A DNA stretch of 64,000 nt from Lucinisca nassula (GCA_963580285.1 OY757024.1:123504045-123568044), one strand, 5' to 3'; counted from the first letter of the stretch, positions 1-10,920 are shown. Numbers and translations are program-made. The notes: a model not told the origin generated them from the letters alone.

Positions 1-76
1 ATACTTCGTATACCGGGGGTATAAAAATCACATTACCCATCCCAAAATATGCATAGTGGCCCATTTTTGGGTCAGT

Positions 77-142
77 GGCAAACACTGTAAACCCAAATCA
101 GACGCCACAGAACACAGCGTCTGATTTGTCTGCACTGTTTGC
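77..142. repeat. GCAAACAGTG-type palindromic core, copy 1
   Basis: Arms GGCAAACACTGTAAACCCAA and its approximate complement enclose a short loop around CAGACGCC/GGCGTCTG. This is the window's first copy of the palindrome that recurs near 23.3, 28.3, 28.6, 29.4, 30.2, 32.2, 34.2, 36.1, 37.0, 51.7, 60.0, 61.0, 61.7 and 62.7 kb. TTAA termini are not clear for this copy. Confidence 0.7.
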
Positions 143-1449
143 TAAATTTGTAGTTCTAACTTAACACGAATAAAACAAACCTGACACCCATTGTTATATA
201 TGAATTAAAAACATACGTTTCGAGTCTTAATTATACTCTGACCACTCAAACTGCTTCAGGTAAACAGGCTGAAACAATAGCAACTTTGGTCAATTGTAGC
301 AAACTTAGGCGAGTCAGCAGTAGTTTTTTTTTTATTTTATTTGCTTTTTTTGGCTGCTGTTCCTCGCTAACAGACAGATCAGACTGCAGCTCAGACACTG
401 ACTAACTGGCCTGGTCACATTCGCAAGCTTTACGTATTTTCGAGGCGCCAAATTGTGGCGACAGTTTTTACACTTTTTTCGTCATTTCACACCTGCTATT
501 TACTCATGAAAAAAAATGCGGATCTATCTCTTTGCATCGCTAATGATAATTGTCTTTAAAGTTTATCTGTCTCACTACCAAACACCAAAATTACGACCCT
601 CTTTAATTTTAACTGTAACAATCTAACAAGTTTAAAAATACACTTATCGTCAATGAAATAATTAGTTTATTCTCAACTGCTAATCCGTTTAATTATATGC
701 AAACACCAAGCAATCACCTCGACACGTTTTTCACACACTGATGACGATCAAAGGCCATCTGCCACCGCATGTGATTTTGGCTGTCAATATAATACCGCAC
801 AAGCGGAAAATGGGACATCCTTGGTACTCAATAAACACAGAAAGCGTTTCAGATAAGAAGGCGGAGAAAACTTTTTACAAACCACTAAAAGTGGGCAGGT
901 TTATATGCGCATGTTGGGACGTCTAGGTAATGAATTTTGGCCATACAGAGAAATTTTCGGAAGTCCATGGGACGCCTTTGATGTTTAATTTGGGCATCCG
1001 AAAGTGATTTCAGGACGTAACATACATCCGCCTAATGGAAGCCCTGCATAAATGGATCAAGTTTGAAGTGTTCTTGAACATTGGAACATTTTTGATTAAG
1101 ACTATGATGCGCCAAAAATTACCGCGATTTTGATTGCTTTTTGTCAGGCAGCACCTTTTTTCCTTGTCGATATGTCTGCCATGGAACAACCTTGGCATAT
1201 CGCCAATTTGATGGTCATATTTGATACGACCTTTTCTTCATGCTTATCAAGTACTGTGCCCATTGCATGCGGGAAACCCTAAAGGGTCTGTACTCTGTAG
1301 CCTTACAGGCTGGTGACAACCGGTTGTCAGTATAGCTGTCGCCTAAACTTTTACACGATATTGACACAGACGACAAAGAGAAGCTGCTCACTATGGCACA
1401 GTACAGAGCTACTAGGGGGCACCTATCTATCTATCCTCATATACTGTGT
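143..1449. other. No gene recognised; probable SH2-gene intron
   Basis: AT-rich sequence with a T-run near 325-340 and no frame with recognisable protein similarity. Small open frames at 741-926 and 1313-1549 show no domain and no splice context. By position this is intron of the SH2 gene. Confidence 0.5.
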
Positions 1450-1462
1450 CGGTTATATCCGG

Positions 1463-2975
1463 TCCATAGAAATACCAAAACGCACCAAAACACCAAAACG
1501 CACCTGCATTTACCAAAACGCACTGCCAATATTGGATTTTTCTATGTAGGGTAGGGTGAATTGGAGGATTAGACACTTAAAAACAAATATATATCTATAT
1601 ATAATATATATTTAGGATATAAATAAATATAGGCAATTATACATTATTATACATTTGAGCCAGGGCTCAGCAGTTCCTATCAAAACGCTACCAAAACACA
1701 CTGTCAATATTGGATTTTTCTAAGAACGTCACTCTGATGCGTATTTCCAAATGCCGCAGTTTTATTGGTCTCAGTGGGCCCCGACAAGTGTACAAGATCA
1801 GGGTCATAGTCCCAGGAATGCAGTCTGATCCATCATGTTAACAAGTCTGTGTATTAAAGTTCAAGATAAAAGGTAAGCTTACCAATGCACATCAAATCCC
1901 AATATTGGCAGTGCGTTTTGGTAAATACAGATGCTATTCCACTGACATCTTTACACCATTCAAGTAAGAGAACGCAACTCGACAAAAAACAATTACCAAA
2001 ACGCACTAGACATATCAGTTTATGTGCATTTTAGATACATAATCTACAACCCAAAATGAACATCTGAGTATCAAAGTTCAAAATAAAAGGTTCACGTTAT
2101 TAAAAGAAACCAATAACCCTCTAATATATAATGGCCATTTACGAATAAAAAATGAGCCGGGGCACAGCAATTCTTACCATTTACATGTGCGTCCAGCGAA
2201 AACTCAGAAAAGCCTGCGCATGTATGCAGTCTGATCAGTCTTCGTTGTGCACGCTAAGCTTGGGTAGCTAAGGGTCAAATGCTCCTTCATGCAGAAGTCT
2301 CTGGTCAGACGTATACTATTTAGATGCGCAGGGCGCACATGTAAATTGTAGGAAATGCTGTGCCCTGGCTAAAATGTTAACATGTATATTAATTTTTCAG
2401 TATATTATTATTATTATATATATTTCTAATCCTCTTTTGAAAAACTGCTGAATTTCCCTCTAGCATACATAGAAAAATCCAATATCGACAGTGTGTTTTG
2501 ATAGCGTTTTGGTAGGAACTGCTGTGCCCTGGCTCAAATGTTAATAACATATCAATTTATCTATCTATATATTTATATATATTTATGTATTACATGTAGA
2601 TATATATATATATTTGTTTCTAGGTGTCTAATCCTCTTAACAAATGCTGAATTCACCCTACCCTACATAGAAAAATCCAATATTCAGTGTTGCGCCGAGA
2701 GGGGGCCATGGGGCCATTTGCCTACCTAAAGTCATTGATGGCCCTTTCAACATTAAACATGGGGCCCGGATGACCCTCAGAAATCAACAACGTTGCTTAT
2801 ATTTTATTTACTGAAGCCCCTTTAAAATATAAAATGACCCTTTGGAAAATGTCATAAGGGCCATTGGTGTCCCCCAAGCAATCGAGCCTAGGCACAACAC
2901 TGTAATATTGGCAGTGCGTTTTGGTAAATACAGGTGCGTTTTGGTGTTTTGGTGCGTTTTGGTATTTCTATGGAC
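1463..2975. mobile_element. Foldback DNA element 1 with long inverted arms
   Basis: The left arm (about 1463-1735) and right arm (about 2468-2975, enlarged by a nested insertion) are inverted copies. Both carry repeated ACCAAAACGCAC / GTGCGTTTTGGT blocks, CAATATTGGATTTTTCTA, and a TTCACCCTACCCTAC segment. The ends are TCCATAGAAATACC and GGTATTTCTATGGA. The flanks carry near-identical direct repeats, GTTATATCCGG (1452-1462) and GTTATATCTGG (2978-2988), consistent with a 9-13-bp target duplication. Long inverted arms with duplications of that size suggest a Mutator-like or Foldback element. No transposase frame is visible. Confidence 0.7.
2685..2902. mobile_element. hAT-like MITE nested in foldback element 1
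   Basis: The 218-bp insert has ends CAGTGTTGcgCCgAG and CTaGGCaCAACACTG, the CAGTGTTG inverted repeat common in hAT elements. It breaks the CCAATATTGG site that is intact in the opposite arm of the host foldback. AATATT is present on both sides, consistent with a decayed 7-8-bp target duplication. Confidence 0.65.
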
Positions 2976-3102
2976 CCGTTATATCTGGCCTTTACCTCAG
3001 TTGGGGGGCGGCTAAATTTAGAATCAGCTTAAAAAATACAAACTTCCAAAAAAGATCAAGACTGAATCTTCGTGCTAACACATGAAAAAATAACATCATT
3101 AC

Positions 3103-3301
3103 CTTTCTTCAGAATTTCTTCGGCCGCGTCTCTTGCTATTCGTCCATGGAACCACTCATTCTGTATTTCCTTGTCTTTTATTTCCTGTCTGTTTTCCTTC
3201 AACAGTTCTTCCAACGAATTCGTCTTCAGTAACTCACTGACATTAATCAGATCCCTTATTTCATCATTTACATAAACTGTTTCTTCCTCATCCCCATCCA
3301 T
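3103..3301 (-). CDS. First coding exon of an SH2-domain protein (unidentified)
   Basis: The reading starts at ATG 3301 with an acidic N-terminus MDGDEEETVYVNDE. A leucine/glutamate/lysine-rich probable helix follows (about residues 17-46), then NEWFHGRIARDAAEEILKK at residues 48-66. W-[FY]-H-G-x-[IL]-x-R-x-x-A-E-x-x-L is the start of an SH2 domain, including the alphaA arginine that helps bind phosphotyrosine. After 66 codons plus one base there is a good donor (AAAG|GTAATG), and the open frame beyond it loses all SH2 character. The rest of the SH2 domain, with the FLVRES-type strand, should be on exons further left, but I find none in 1-3102. Which SH2 family this belongs to is not decidable from one exon. 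Confidence 0.75.
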
Positions 3302-3354
3302 TTTAGCAGTTTAAAACACATTCAGGAAGAAAAATTCATTGAAGTTCACTGCAT

Positions 3355-3410
3355 ATCCTTACTTCCTGGTTCTGTCCACCATTTTGGTTTTTATTTACTT
3401 CCGGTCGATT
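3355..3410 (-). promoter_or_regulatory. Candidate core promoter of the SH2 gene (ETS and YY1-like sites)
   Basis: About 55-105 bp before the start codon the minus strand carries CCGGAAGT (plus 3397-3404), CCAAAATGGTGG (YY1-like, about plus 3375-3386) and CAGGAAGT (plus 3360-3367). Paired ETS sites with a YY1 motif and no TATA box are common in constitutive animal promoters. The transcription start is not known. Confidence 0.45.
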
Positions 3411-3440
3411 TGGTGAAAGGAATGTCACGAAACTATATTA

Positions 3441-3471
3441 TTGCTGTTATTATTATTATTATTATTATTTG
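3441..3471. repeat. (ATT)n microsatellite
   Basis: About ten ATT/TTA triplets lie just upstream of the SH2 promoter on its strand. Confidence 0.85.
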
Positions 3472-3488
3472 TACTTACAATGGCAAAA

Positions 3489-3530
3489 CTAGAGCTATGA
3501 GAGGATCTGACTATACCCCCGCTTTTGTTC
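3489..3530 (+). mobile_element. 5' end fragment of a CTAGARCTGTC Helitron-like element
   Basis: CTAGAGCTATGAG, then GGATCTGACTATA and CCCCCGC, match the 5' hairpin and subterminal motif of the complete elements at 37502 and 54595. No 3' end is seen nearby, so this is a truncated copy. Confidence 0.5.
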
Positions 3531-3578
3531 TGTTACTGTTACTATGGAGTTCCACCCTTGGTAGGGTCACCGTATTAT

Positions 3579-3790
3579 GGTGGGCGGACGATTTGGCCAG
3601 CGGACGATTTGGCCCGGACGATTTGGCCTAGGACAATTCGGACTAGGACAATTTGGCCAGCCAAAAATACCGGGTAGGAAAATTTGGCCAAACTGATTTC
3701 TCCTAGGGGTTTTACCAATTCTTATTCTATCAATTATTTCAATAGCATTTTTTTTTTCATTTGGCAACATATTTTCATCAAATGTTTCAT

Positions 3791-3821
<31 letters not shown>

Positions 3822-4753
3822 CAGTGATTTTATCTGTCATTTCTTGGCTTTGATGAGTGAAAATCACATGTTGACATAAGAGGAAATTGCATAGCTTGAG
3901 CAGTTTCTTCATTTGACAACATATTTTTTATCACACATCATTACATATTTTCTTCTCATTTATAGTATCTGAGTCCAGTCAACACTATTTAGGTCATATT
4001 GAGCAAATCAGTTTCCCTAAGTGTAAGTGGTTCACCAGTGCGGTGCACATGCTTGAACCAGGCTGGCATCACGTGAACAAGTCCGTAAAATGAAATTTAT
4101 ATAGAGAAAATTAGGGTTTATGAGGGTATACATTATTTTTCTTATTTCTGCTCCAAGACATAGGTTGTGGCTACTCATTAGACCAGTCAAAGAATCAATC
4201 AGCCAATTAACCATGCAAGCAAGAAAATATGCTAATTGATCTTGTATTCCAATGCATACACAAACAAACAAACAAAGCCAACAAAACAAGTGCGGAATAG
4301 CTAATTAAGAAAGCAAGGAACCAGTCAGCAAATCAGTTAGCCAATTAACCATGAATGCAAGAAAATGTAATTAATCTTGTTTTCCAGCCAATTTTAACAA
4401 AACCATTAAATTTATTTTATTTCATTGTATTTTTTGTGTTTGGGGATGATTATAGTTAACCATTTCTGTTAATTTGCACATAAAGAATATCTCGGGCCAA
4501 AAGTTATAAAAGTTTAAAAACAACAACAAAAAATAATCTAATTGTTTAAAATCTTCTTTAAAATGTATTCAAACATTATTGTATATTAAAATCAAACTTA
4601 AAACATTAAATTTTCAGTTTAAACTAGTCATTATATTAATCTGGCCAAATTGTCCTACCCAATATTTTTGGCTGGCCAAATTGTCCTAGGCCGAATTGTC
4701 CTAGGCCAAATCGTCCGGGCCAAATTGTCCGCTGGCCAAATCGTCCTACATTC
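3579..4753. mobile_element. Foldback DNA element 2 (GGACGATTTGGCC arms)
   Basis: The 1,175-bp element has roughly 110-bp inverted arms built from repeats of GGACGATTTGGCC and AGGACAATTTGGCC; the right arm (about 4640-4753) is the inverted copy. Both sides carry the 9-bp direct repeat CCGTATTAT (3570-3578 and 4754-4762). The interior is AT-rich with a 30-base T run near 3791-3820. It also holds a fragment of the GCCTCA palindrome MITE (about 4065-4185) and tandem AACCAATTAACCATG-like pieces. There is no transposase frame. A 9-bp duplication fits a Mutator-like element. Confidence 0.8.
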
Positions 4754-4762
4754 CCGTATTAT

Positions 4763-5410
4763 ATACGTTCTCTTCATGAGTTAACCGACTTTACTATTAC
4801 ATAACGAGGCAGTATAATCCCAGACCGCATGTTGTAGAGGGCAGTACGACAATAAAGTCCCTGGGCACTTAGGTTCATGTCCTCGCGGCAGATGTGATCA
4901 CAAGTAGCCTTCCTATTATCGTCAGCAACCACGAAGCGAAAAGAATAAGTTTGGAATAATTTACTTAATGTTGGCGGCCTTATATAAGTTAAGTCAAATA
5001 TCACCCTTATTTGTTAATCACGATCACAGCGACACACTGTAATGACGGGAAAACAATCACCATGAAGGTCTCCAAAAAAGTCTGTTCAACACGAAGGTCC
5101 TGTATATGTCGAGTCTCCAAGGAAAGTCGAATGGCTACTACACAATTGTCCAGACACCAATGCACCGGCTATCACTGGGTTATCCTACACCCTTAAATAT
5201 ATATACAAATATACATATTAACCCTAATGAATGCCATTGCATGACTGCTATACAGAAATTCTCAAGTACCGCATATTCATATGCTCAGGGATACACACGC
5301 GGTGCACACCCAGACCGGGCTGCTCTTATACATGATATTTGTTCATTTCACTGAAACGGGGATCGAACGCGTGACTTTTTTTCCAATATATCTATACATC
5401 CTGCATCACC
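4763..5410. other. No gene recognised
   Basis: Short overlapping frames on both strands (4774-5354) have no recognisable domain, and no repeat shared with other parts of the window was seen. Part of a CACACGCGGTGCACACC palindrome-like stretch lies at about 5287-5310. Confidence 0.5.
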
Positions 5411-5419
5411 CTCTCGCGA

Positions 5420-5680
5420 AATATATGGTCTGCATGATGCTTCCACACAGAGCTGAATCCGGCCCGCACACTACTATTGGTAAACCGCTTAGAGGATCTA
5501 GGCCTGTCCAGGAACCGCGGGGCGAGGCTAATAAACCCTATTGGTTTCATTGGGCGACAGGGCTTGAGAAGTCATTTCATCTCAATGTTGGGTAAAAGTC
5601 CCACAAAATTGGAAGCAACGTCTCCAAAATGACCTATACAGTGTTGACGGGGACGTTAAACCTCAAATCAAACAAACAAA
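5420..5680 (+). mobile_element. SINE family D (GACGTTAAACCTCAAATC tail), with target duplication
   Basis: The 261-bp insert is bounded by a 9-bp duplication, CTCTCGCGA (5411-5419 and 5681-5689). The body includes CTGCATGATGCTTCC, AAACCGCTTAGAGGATCTA, CCCTATTGGTTTCATTGGG and GGGTAAAAGTCCCACAAAAT. The 3' end is GTTGACGGGGACGTTAAAC followed by CTCAAATC(AAAC)n. No tRNA-like head is present, so this copy is probably 5' truncated. Frames across it are not genes. Confidence 0.8.
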
Positions 5681-5816
5681 CTCTCGCGAGGATTATGTGC
5701 AGCTGCGTGCGTCAGAAAAAGAAAAGGACGAGAGAAGAGAAAAAATTGGATTTTAGGAGAATTTAAAAGTAAAATACAGTGTTAGTAAAGTAGATATAAA
5801 AATCAGATAAAAACAA

Positions 5817-7957
5817 TGTTTCATGGTTCATGGCATTGGATGATGGAGGGTGCATATGGTTGATCTGAAGGAATCCAGATCGGAGCACACAACAGCATGG
5901 AGAGGAAGGTGATTCCATAGCACCACAGCCAAAGGAAATAAACTGTATTTATAGTAACTGGCAGCAGTAGGGATTTGAACGTAGTGCATGGTATACATGC
6001 TTTCTGGTAGTTCTGATTGGCTGTCGGATGTATGTAGTGAGCGGTATCTCGACAAGGCCATATACTATCTTGTAGAACAATAGGAGGCGAGCATCTGCCC
6101 GCATCTGTTCCAATGATCTCCAACCCAGGGTATTAAGCATCTGGGTCACACTACTATATGAAGAGTAGTCATGTTTGACCCATCTAGCTGCTCTTCTTTA
6201 TACTTGTTCAACCTTATTTATATCTGACTGGGTATATGGGCTCCAAACAGGGGAGGCATACTCAAGTTGGGGCCTAACAAGGGTATTATAAGCTGTTTCA
6301 CGTATGCCTTGATGTTTGGTGTGTGTATTCCTATGTATGAAGCCCAGGGTCCGATTTGCTTTGGTGGTCATGTTATGAATGTGGGTGTTCCAAGTTAAAT
6401 CACGGCTAAACTCAAGGCCCAGGTACTTGGCATGATCAGCCTCCTGGAGGACTTCACCGTGGAGAATGTGATTGTGTCTGATGGGTTCTGTAGAACGGGA
6501 AATGTTTAGGACCTGGCATTTACCTGGGATAAATTCCATTTCCCAATTCTTTTCCCAAGTTTCAAGCTTTTGGAGGTCCCTTTGCAATAAGGTACAGTCA
6601 GCACCACTGCTGACAACCAAATATATTGCGATGCCATCTGCAAAAAGTCTCACCTGTGAGTTCACCTGCTCTGGTAGGTCATTCATGTATAAAAGAAACA
6701 GGATCGGTCCCAGTACTGATCCTTGTCGAACCCCAGATGTGACCGGAATTCGGGATGAGTTTTTCCCCTCTAGGGCTACACGTTGGGTACGGCCAAGAAG
6801 GAAAGCTTTGATTCAGTTTAGGGTGTTTGAGGTTATGCCATGTTGGTGCAGTTTGTGAAGTAATCTAATATGGCTAACCTTATCGAATGCCTTACTAAAA
6901 TCCAGGAGTATCAGGTCAGTCTGGTGACCTGCTGATAGATTTCGTGCAAGCTCATCAACAAGTTGGATGAGCTGTGTTTCGCAGGACCTCCTTTCCCTAA
7001 ATCCATGCTGAAGATCATACAATATGTTATGTTTGTCGAGATGCTTTGTGAGGTTAATATGCAAAAAATATGCTCCATTAACTTGCAGCAAACGCAAGTT
7101 AAGGAGATAGACCTGTAATTTGCATGGTCACTTTTGTCACCCTTATTGAACAGGGGAGAAACAATAGCTGTCTTCCAATCCGAGGGGATTTGACCACTGT
7201 AAAGTGATTTCTGGAAAATGACCTGAAGCATGGGCGCTGTTTGGTCTCTAAGAGATTTAAGGACTACTGGTTTGAGAGCATCTGGACCGGCGGCTTTTGT
7301 CGGGTTTAGGTTTGATAAAAGTTTATGAATTCCTGCTGGTGATATGTTTATTGTAGGCATTTCCGGGAATTTGAGTAGATATTCTTCCGGAACAGATTCT
7401 TTATTGATTATGCCATTTGCCAGTCCATTCTTAAGAGCATTGTCAGAAAGCTGACTTAGACTTAATGAAGGAGGACTGAGACTGTCTGTTGAGAGTATTT
7501 GTTTTGTCTAAGTTGCTTGTGGAGTATTTGCCAGTTACAGGATCTAATAATGGACCTAAACCTTGGGTGTCTTGCTTGCATTTTTGTTTTTAATAAAAGA
7601 GAACAGTTGTTTCATGGAAAATTTGGCAGAACTAGCCTCAGAGGGTTCATTTAATTTTTATTTAATCCAAGGACATCAGCCAAGTTGTTGTCATAAGCCT
7701 GTTTTATTCTTGCTTTGACTAGATGTCGCATGTTTACAAAATGCCGTCTGTCGTTTGGTAGATTTTTGTTTCTGATAAAGGGGGTCTGTTTTGCGGATTA
7801 AACGTTTTATACCTTGCGTGACCCAAGGAAGACTTTTTGGAGCCAATTTTCTTGCAGGGGACATACTTTTGGAGACCAGTATTAATAGAAGTTTTAAAAG
7901 AGATCCAAAGTTCTTCTACTGGCTTTGAAAAGGAGAAGTAAAACAAAGCTCAGGAAT
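5817..7957 (-). pseudogene. Decayed non-LTR retrotransposon (Jockey/CR1-group), reverse transcriptase region
   Basis: Read on the minus strand from about 7480 the frame gives LNPTKAAGPDALKPVVLK, IPSDWKTAIVSPLF and YRSISLT. It then gives LILLDFSKAFDKVSH (motif A, catalytic Asp), SGVRQGSVLGPILFLLY (motif B), FADGIAIY (motif C region) and KYLGLEFSRDLTWNTHI, followed by the ANRTLGF thumb segment. The element is dead. A frameshift lies near 7050, an in-frame TGA at 6813-6815 replaces a Trp, and motif C reads FADG where FADD is required. Further shifts lie near 6060-6150. No endonuclease is present, so the copy is 5' truncated. Its 5' side abuts an inverted Penelope-like fragment at about 7955. Confidence 0.88.
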
Positions 7958-8600
7958 CGATACAATTAACTTACTCCACCCATCAAAGACACCAAAGGGA
8001 AAGAAACACAAACATTAAGCGACCAGACCATAATGGAAACCTACACAAAGGAAGGCCATAAGGACAGTTACTTTCCCACAAAATGGCCATATGGCCATCC
8101 AAAATAAAAAGACACAAGCGATACACACAGTAATTAACAAACAACACCATAAATAAACCGCCACAGAAGAACCGCCTTGGAACGGTCAGTGGAATGATTT
8201 CCATTGGGGGGCTTAAACCGATTTTACGTGGCCACAATCCTCGCCCTTACTTCCGTCGCGAATTAGACAAATAATTTGTTCAGTCCGCATGAAGGCCTCC
8301 TAACTCATCGGTGCAACATCTCCGTGAACACAAAAATTAAAGAACCACAGAAGTGAGAAAACGGTGAGGACTCGACAGCAAGAAACCACTGAAATGCTGG
8401 AGCAAAAGAAAACCAACAGTTAGACTCCGATGGGCCCGACCAGAGACAGAGCATCAGGCACCAACCAACATTACCTTGAAATAGATCTTTCTAATTCTTA
8501 ATAAGCCTTTACGTTGGAGCCGTCATAGAATCTGAGTCTTGACCCACCAGCGTGCAATTAAAGAGGGAAGCAAAGTTGCCAACCGTGATTGGGTTAACTA
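7935..8600 (-). mobile_element. Penelope-like element, inverted 3' fragment
   Basis: On the minus strand this is the end of the RT reading frame (ATTAAAGAGGGAAGCAAAG region, 8555-8600) plus the non-coding 3' region, including GTTGGTTTTCTTTTGCTCC-type sequence and the GATTCCTGAxCTTTGTTTTA end. It is the inverse of 10265-10918. It joins head-on to the plus-strand copy starting at about 8604, the inverted arrangement often seen for Penelope-like elements. Confidence 0.75.
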
Positions 8601-8603
8601 ATT

Positions 8604-9220
8604 TTATTTATATTAGATTCGGTACTATGTTATTTAGACAAATTGTGGGTATTCCGATGGGTACGAATTGCGCACGTCTTGTGGCTGATCTGTTCTTGTA
8701 TTGTTATGAAAGAGACTTCATGTTGTCGCTTTCCATTGATAACCAATCTGAAATTATTGAAGTTTTTAGCTCTACTTCTAGATATTTAGATGATTTATTA
8801 AATATTGACAATACTTACTTTGATGGTTTGACCAGTCAGATTTATCCTCAGAACTTCAGTTAAACAAGGCAAATCCCCCTGATACCGAGGCCCCCTTTTT
8901 GGATTTACATTTATCTATTGTAGATGGATTTGTTTCTTGCAAAATTTATGATAAACGTGATGATTTTGATTTCGAGATTGTAAATTTTCTTTTTTAGGAC
9001 GGTGATGTTCCTCGTGCGACATCGTACGGGGTTTATATTTCGCAGTCAATATGATTCGCTAGAGTGTCTAGTCATGTATCCGACTTCAACACTCGTAATA
9101 AATTATTAACCGCTAAACTTCTTAATCAGGGGTATCGGTATCCTAAACTACGTAAAGCCTTTTCTAAGTTTTATAGACGTCATTCTGATTTGTTTCAAAA
9201 TTCAATGTTGGACTTAAATG
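8604..9220 (+). pseudogene. Penelope-like RT, copy 1 (partial)
   Basis: The frame reads IYIRFGTMLFRQIVGIPMGT, LFLYCYERDF and RYLDDLLN (the YLDD catalytic motif), then passes stops and frameshifts: the TAA at about 8860 breaks QIYPQNFS, and another stop lies near 8996. The sequence matches 9484-10060 and stops matching at about 9220, where the second copy begins earlier in the RT. RT type and the later FLDL motif suit a Penelope-like element; I see no GIY-YIG endonuclease. Confidence 0.7.
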
Positions 9221-10358
9221 AGGTTTTAAATAAATTGAAATCTAGACATTTTCGTGCTTCTAGTCTGTCTACCTACGATTTTTCCACTCTTTACACTACA
9301 CTTCCTCATAATCTTATAAAAGAAAAGCTTAATGATTTAATTGAATGGGCTTTTCACAGAGAAGATTCTCTCTATCTTGCATGTAATGTCAGAAATGCAT
9401 TTTTCACTTCTAAAGAGCATAAGAATTATACAATTGGTCATGTCAGAAAGTGTGTGATGCCCTCACCTTTCTACTTGACAATATTTATATTAGATTCGGT
9501 ACTAAGTTATTTAGACAAATTGTGGGTATTCCGATGGGTACTAATTGCGCACCTCTTGTGGCTGATCTGTTCTTGTATTGTTATGAAAGAGACTTCATTT
9601 TGTCGCTTTCCATTGATAACCAATCTGAAATTATTGAAGCTTTTAGCTCTACTTCTAGATATTTAGATGATTAATTAAATATTGATAATACCTATTTTGA
9701 TGGTTTGATCAGTCAGATTTACCCCCTAGAACTTCAGTTAAATAAAGCAAATTCTTCTGATACCGAGGCCCCGTTTTTGGATTTACATCTATCTATTGTA
9801 GATGGATTTGTTTCGTGCAAAATTTATGATAAACGCGATGACTTTGATTTTGAGATTGTAAATTTTCCTTTTTTGGATGGTGATGTTCCTCGTGCGCCAT
9901 CCTATGGCGTTTATATTTCGCAATTAATTCGATTTGCTAGAGTGTGTAGTCATGTAACTGACTTCAACACTCGTAATAAATTATTAACGGCTAAACTCCT
10001 TAATCAGGGTTATCGGTACCATAAACTACGCAAAGCCTTTTCAAAATTTTATAGACGCCATTCTGATTTAATTTCAAAATTCAATATTGGACTTAAATCT
10101 CTTCTGCAACAAGGTCTATCGGAACCCGAATTTAATGGTGACTTTGAATATAAATTCAGAAAAATATATAACCGCAATGACTTCAGCACCCAATTTCGTA
10201 AAATCATACTTCGATATAAAAAGATTGGGTACAACATGGATATTATACGACAGACTGCATGCATGGTAGTTAACCCAATCACGGTTGGCAACTTTGCTTC
10301 CCTCTTTAATTGCACGCCGGTGGGTAAGGCCTCAGATTCTATGACGGCTCCAACGTAA
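9221..10358 (+). pseudogene. Penelope-like RT, copy 2 (longest)
   Basis: Starting in the junction frame it reads VLNKLKSRHFRASSLSTYDF, STLYTTLPHNLIKEKLNDLI and GHVRKCVMP. A one-base shift near 9450 leads to FLLDNIYIRFGTKLFRQIVG, IPMGTNCAPLVADLFLYCYE and RYLDD. A TTA to TAA change at 9673-9675 stops the frame immediately after YLDD. The frame then continues from 9705 with APFLDLHLSI, RASYGVYIS-like PSYGVYISQLIRFARV, LRKAFSKFYRRH and VVNPITVGNFASLF to a TAA at 10358. One frameshift and one nonsense change make it inactive. The YLDD and FLDL motifs support a Penelope-like RT. Other RT classes with YxDD are possible. Confidence 0.75.
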
Positions 10359-10920
10359 AGGCTTATTGAAAATTAGAGAGATAATGTTGGTTGGTGCCTG
10401 ATGCTCTGTCTCTGGTCGGGCTCATCGGAGTCTAACTGTTGGTTTTCTTTTGCTCCAGCATTTCAGTGGTTTCTTGCTGTCGAGTCCTCACCGTTGTCTC
10501 ACCTCTGTGGTTCTTTGATTTTTGTGTTCACGGAGATGTTGCACTGATGAGTTAGGAGGCCTTCATGCGGACTGAACAAATTATTTGTCTAAATCGCGAC
10601 GGAAGTAAGGGCGAGGATTGTGGCCACGTAAAATCGATTTAAGCCCCCCCCCAGTGGATATCTTCCACTGACCGTTCCAAGGCGGCTCTTCTGTGGCGAT
10701 TTATTTATGTTGTTGTTTGTTACTTACTGTGTGTATCACTTGTGTCTTTTGGTTTTGGATGGCAATATGGCCATTTTGTGGGAAAGTAACTGTGCTTATG
10801 GCCTTCCTTTGTTTAGGTTTCCATTATGGTCTGGTTGCTTAATGTTTGTATTTCTTTCCCTTTGGTGTCTTTTATGGGTGGAGAATGTTAATTGTATCAA
10901 TTCCTGATCTTTGTTTTACT
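10359..10920 (+). mobile_element. Penelope-like element 3' untranslated region
   Basis: Conserved non-coding tail following the RT stop: TCTCTGGTCGGGCTCATCGG, TGTTGGTTTTCTTTTGCTCC, a CAAATTATTTGTCTAAATCG segment, GTAAAATCGATTTAAGCCCC and the terminal TTTGTTTTACTTCTACTTT. The same tail recurs at seven other places here in both orientations. The frames inside it (for example 10707-10907) do not resemble proteins. Confidence 0.8.

Noticed and set aside
3410..3631. 73-codon plus-strand frame starting MVKGMSRNYIIAV
   Set aside because: Built from the ATT microsatellite and the arm of a foldback element; no coding evidence.
4774..5354. Overlapping small frames on both strands
   Set aside because: No domain, no splice context and no repeat identity; treated as non-coding.
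9064..9666. A single 200-codon Penelope-like protein
   Set aside because: The first 50 codons belong to the end of copy 1 and the rest to the start of copy 2 in tandem; the last 50 codons are out of frame.
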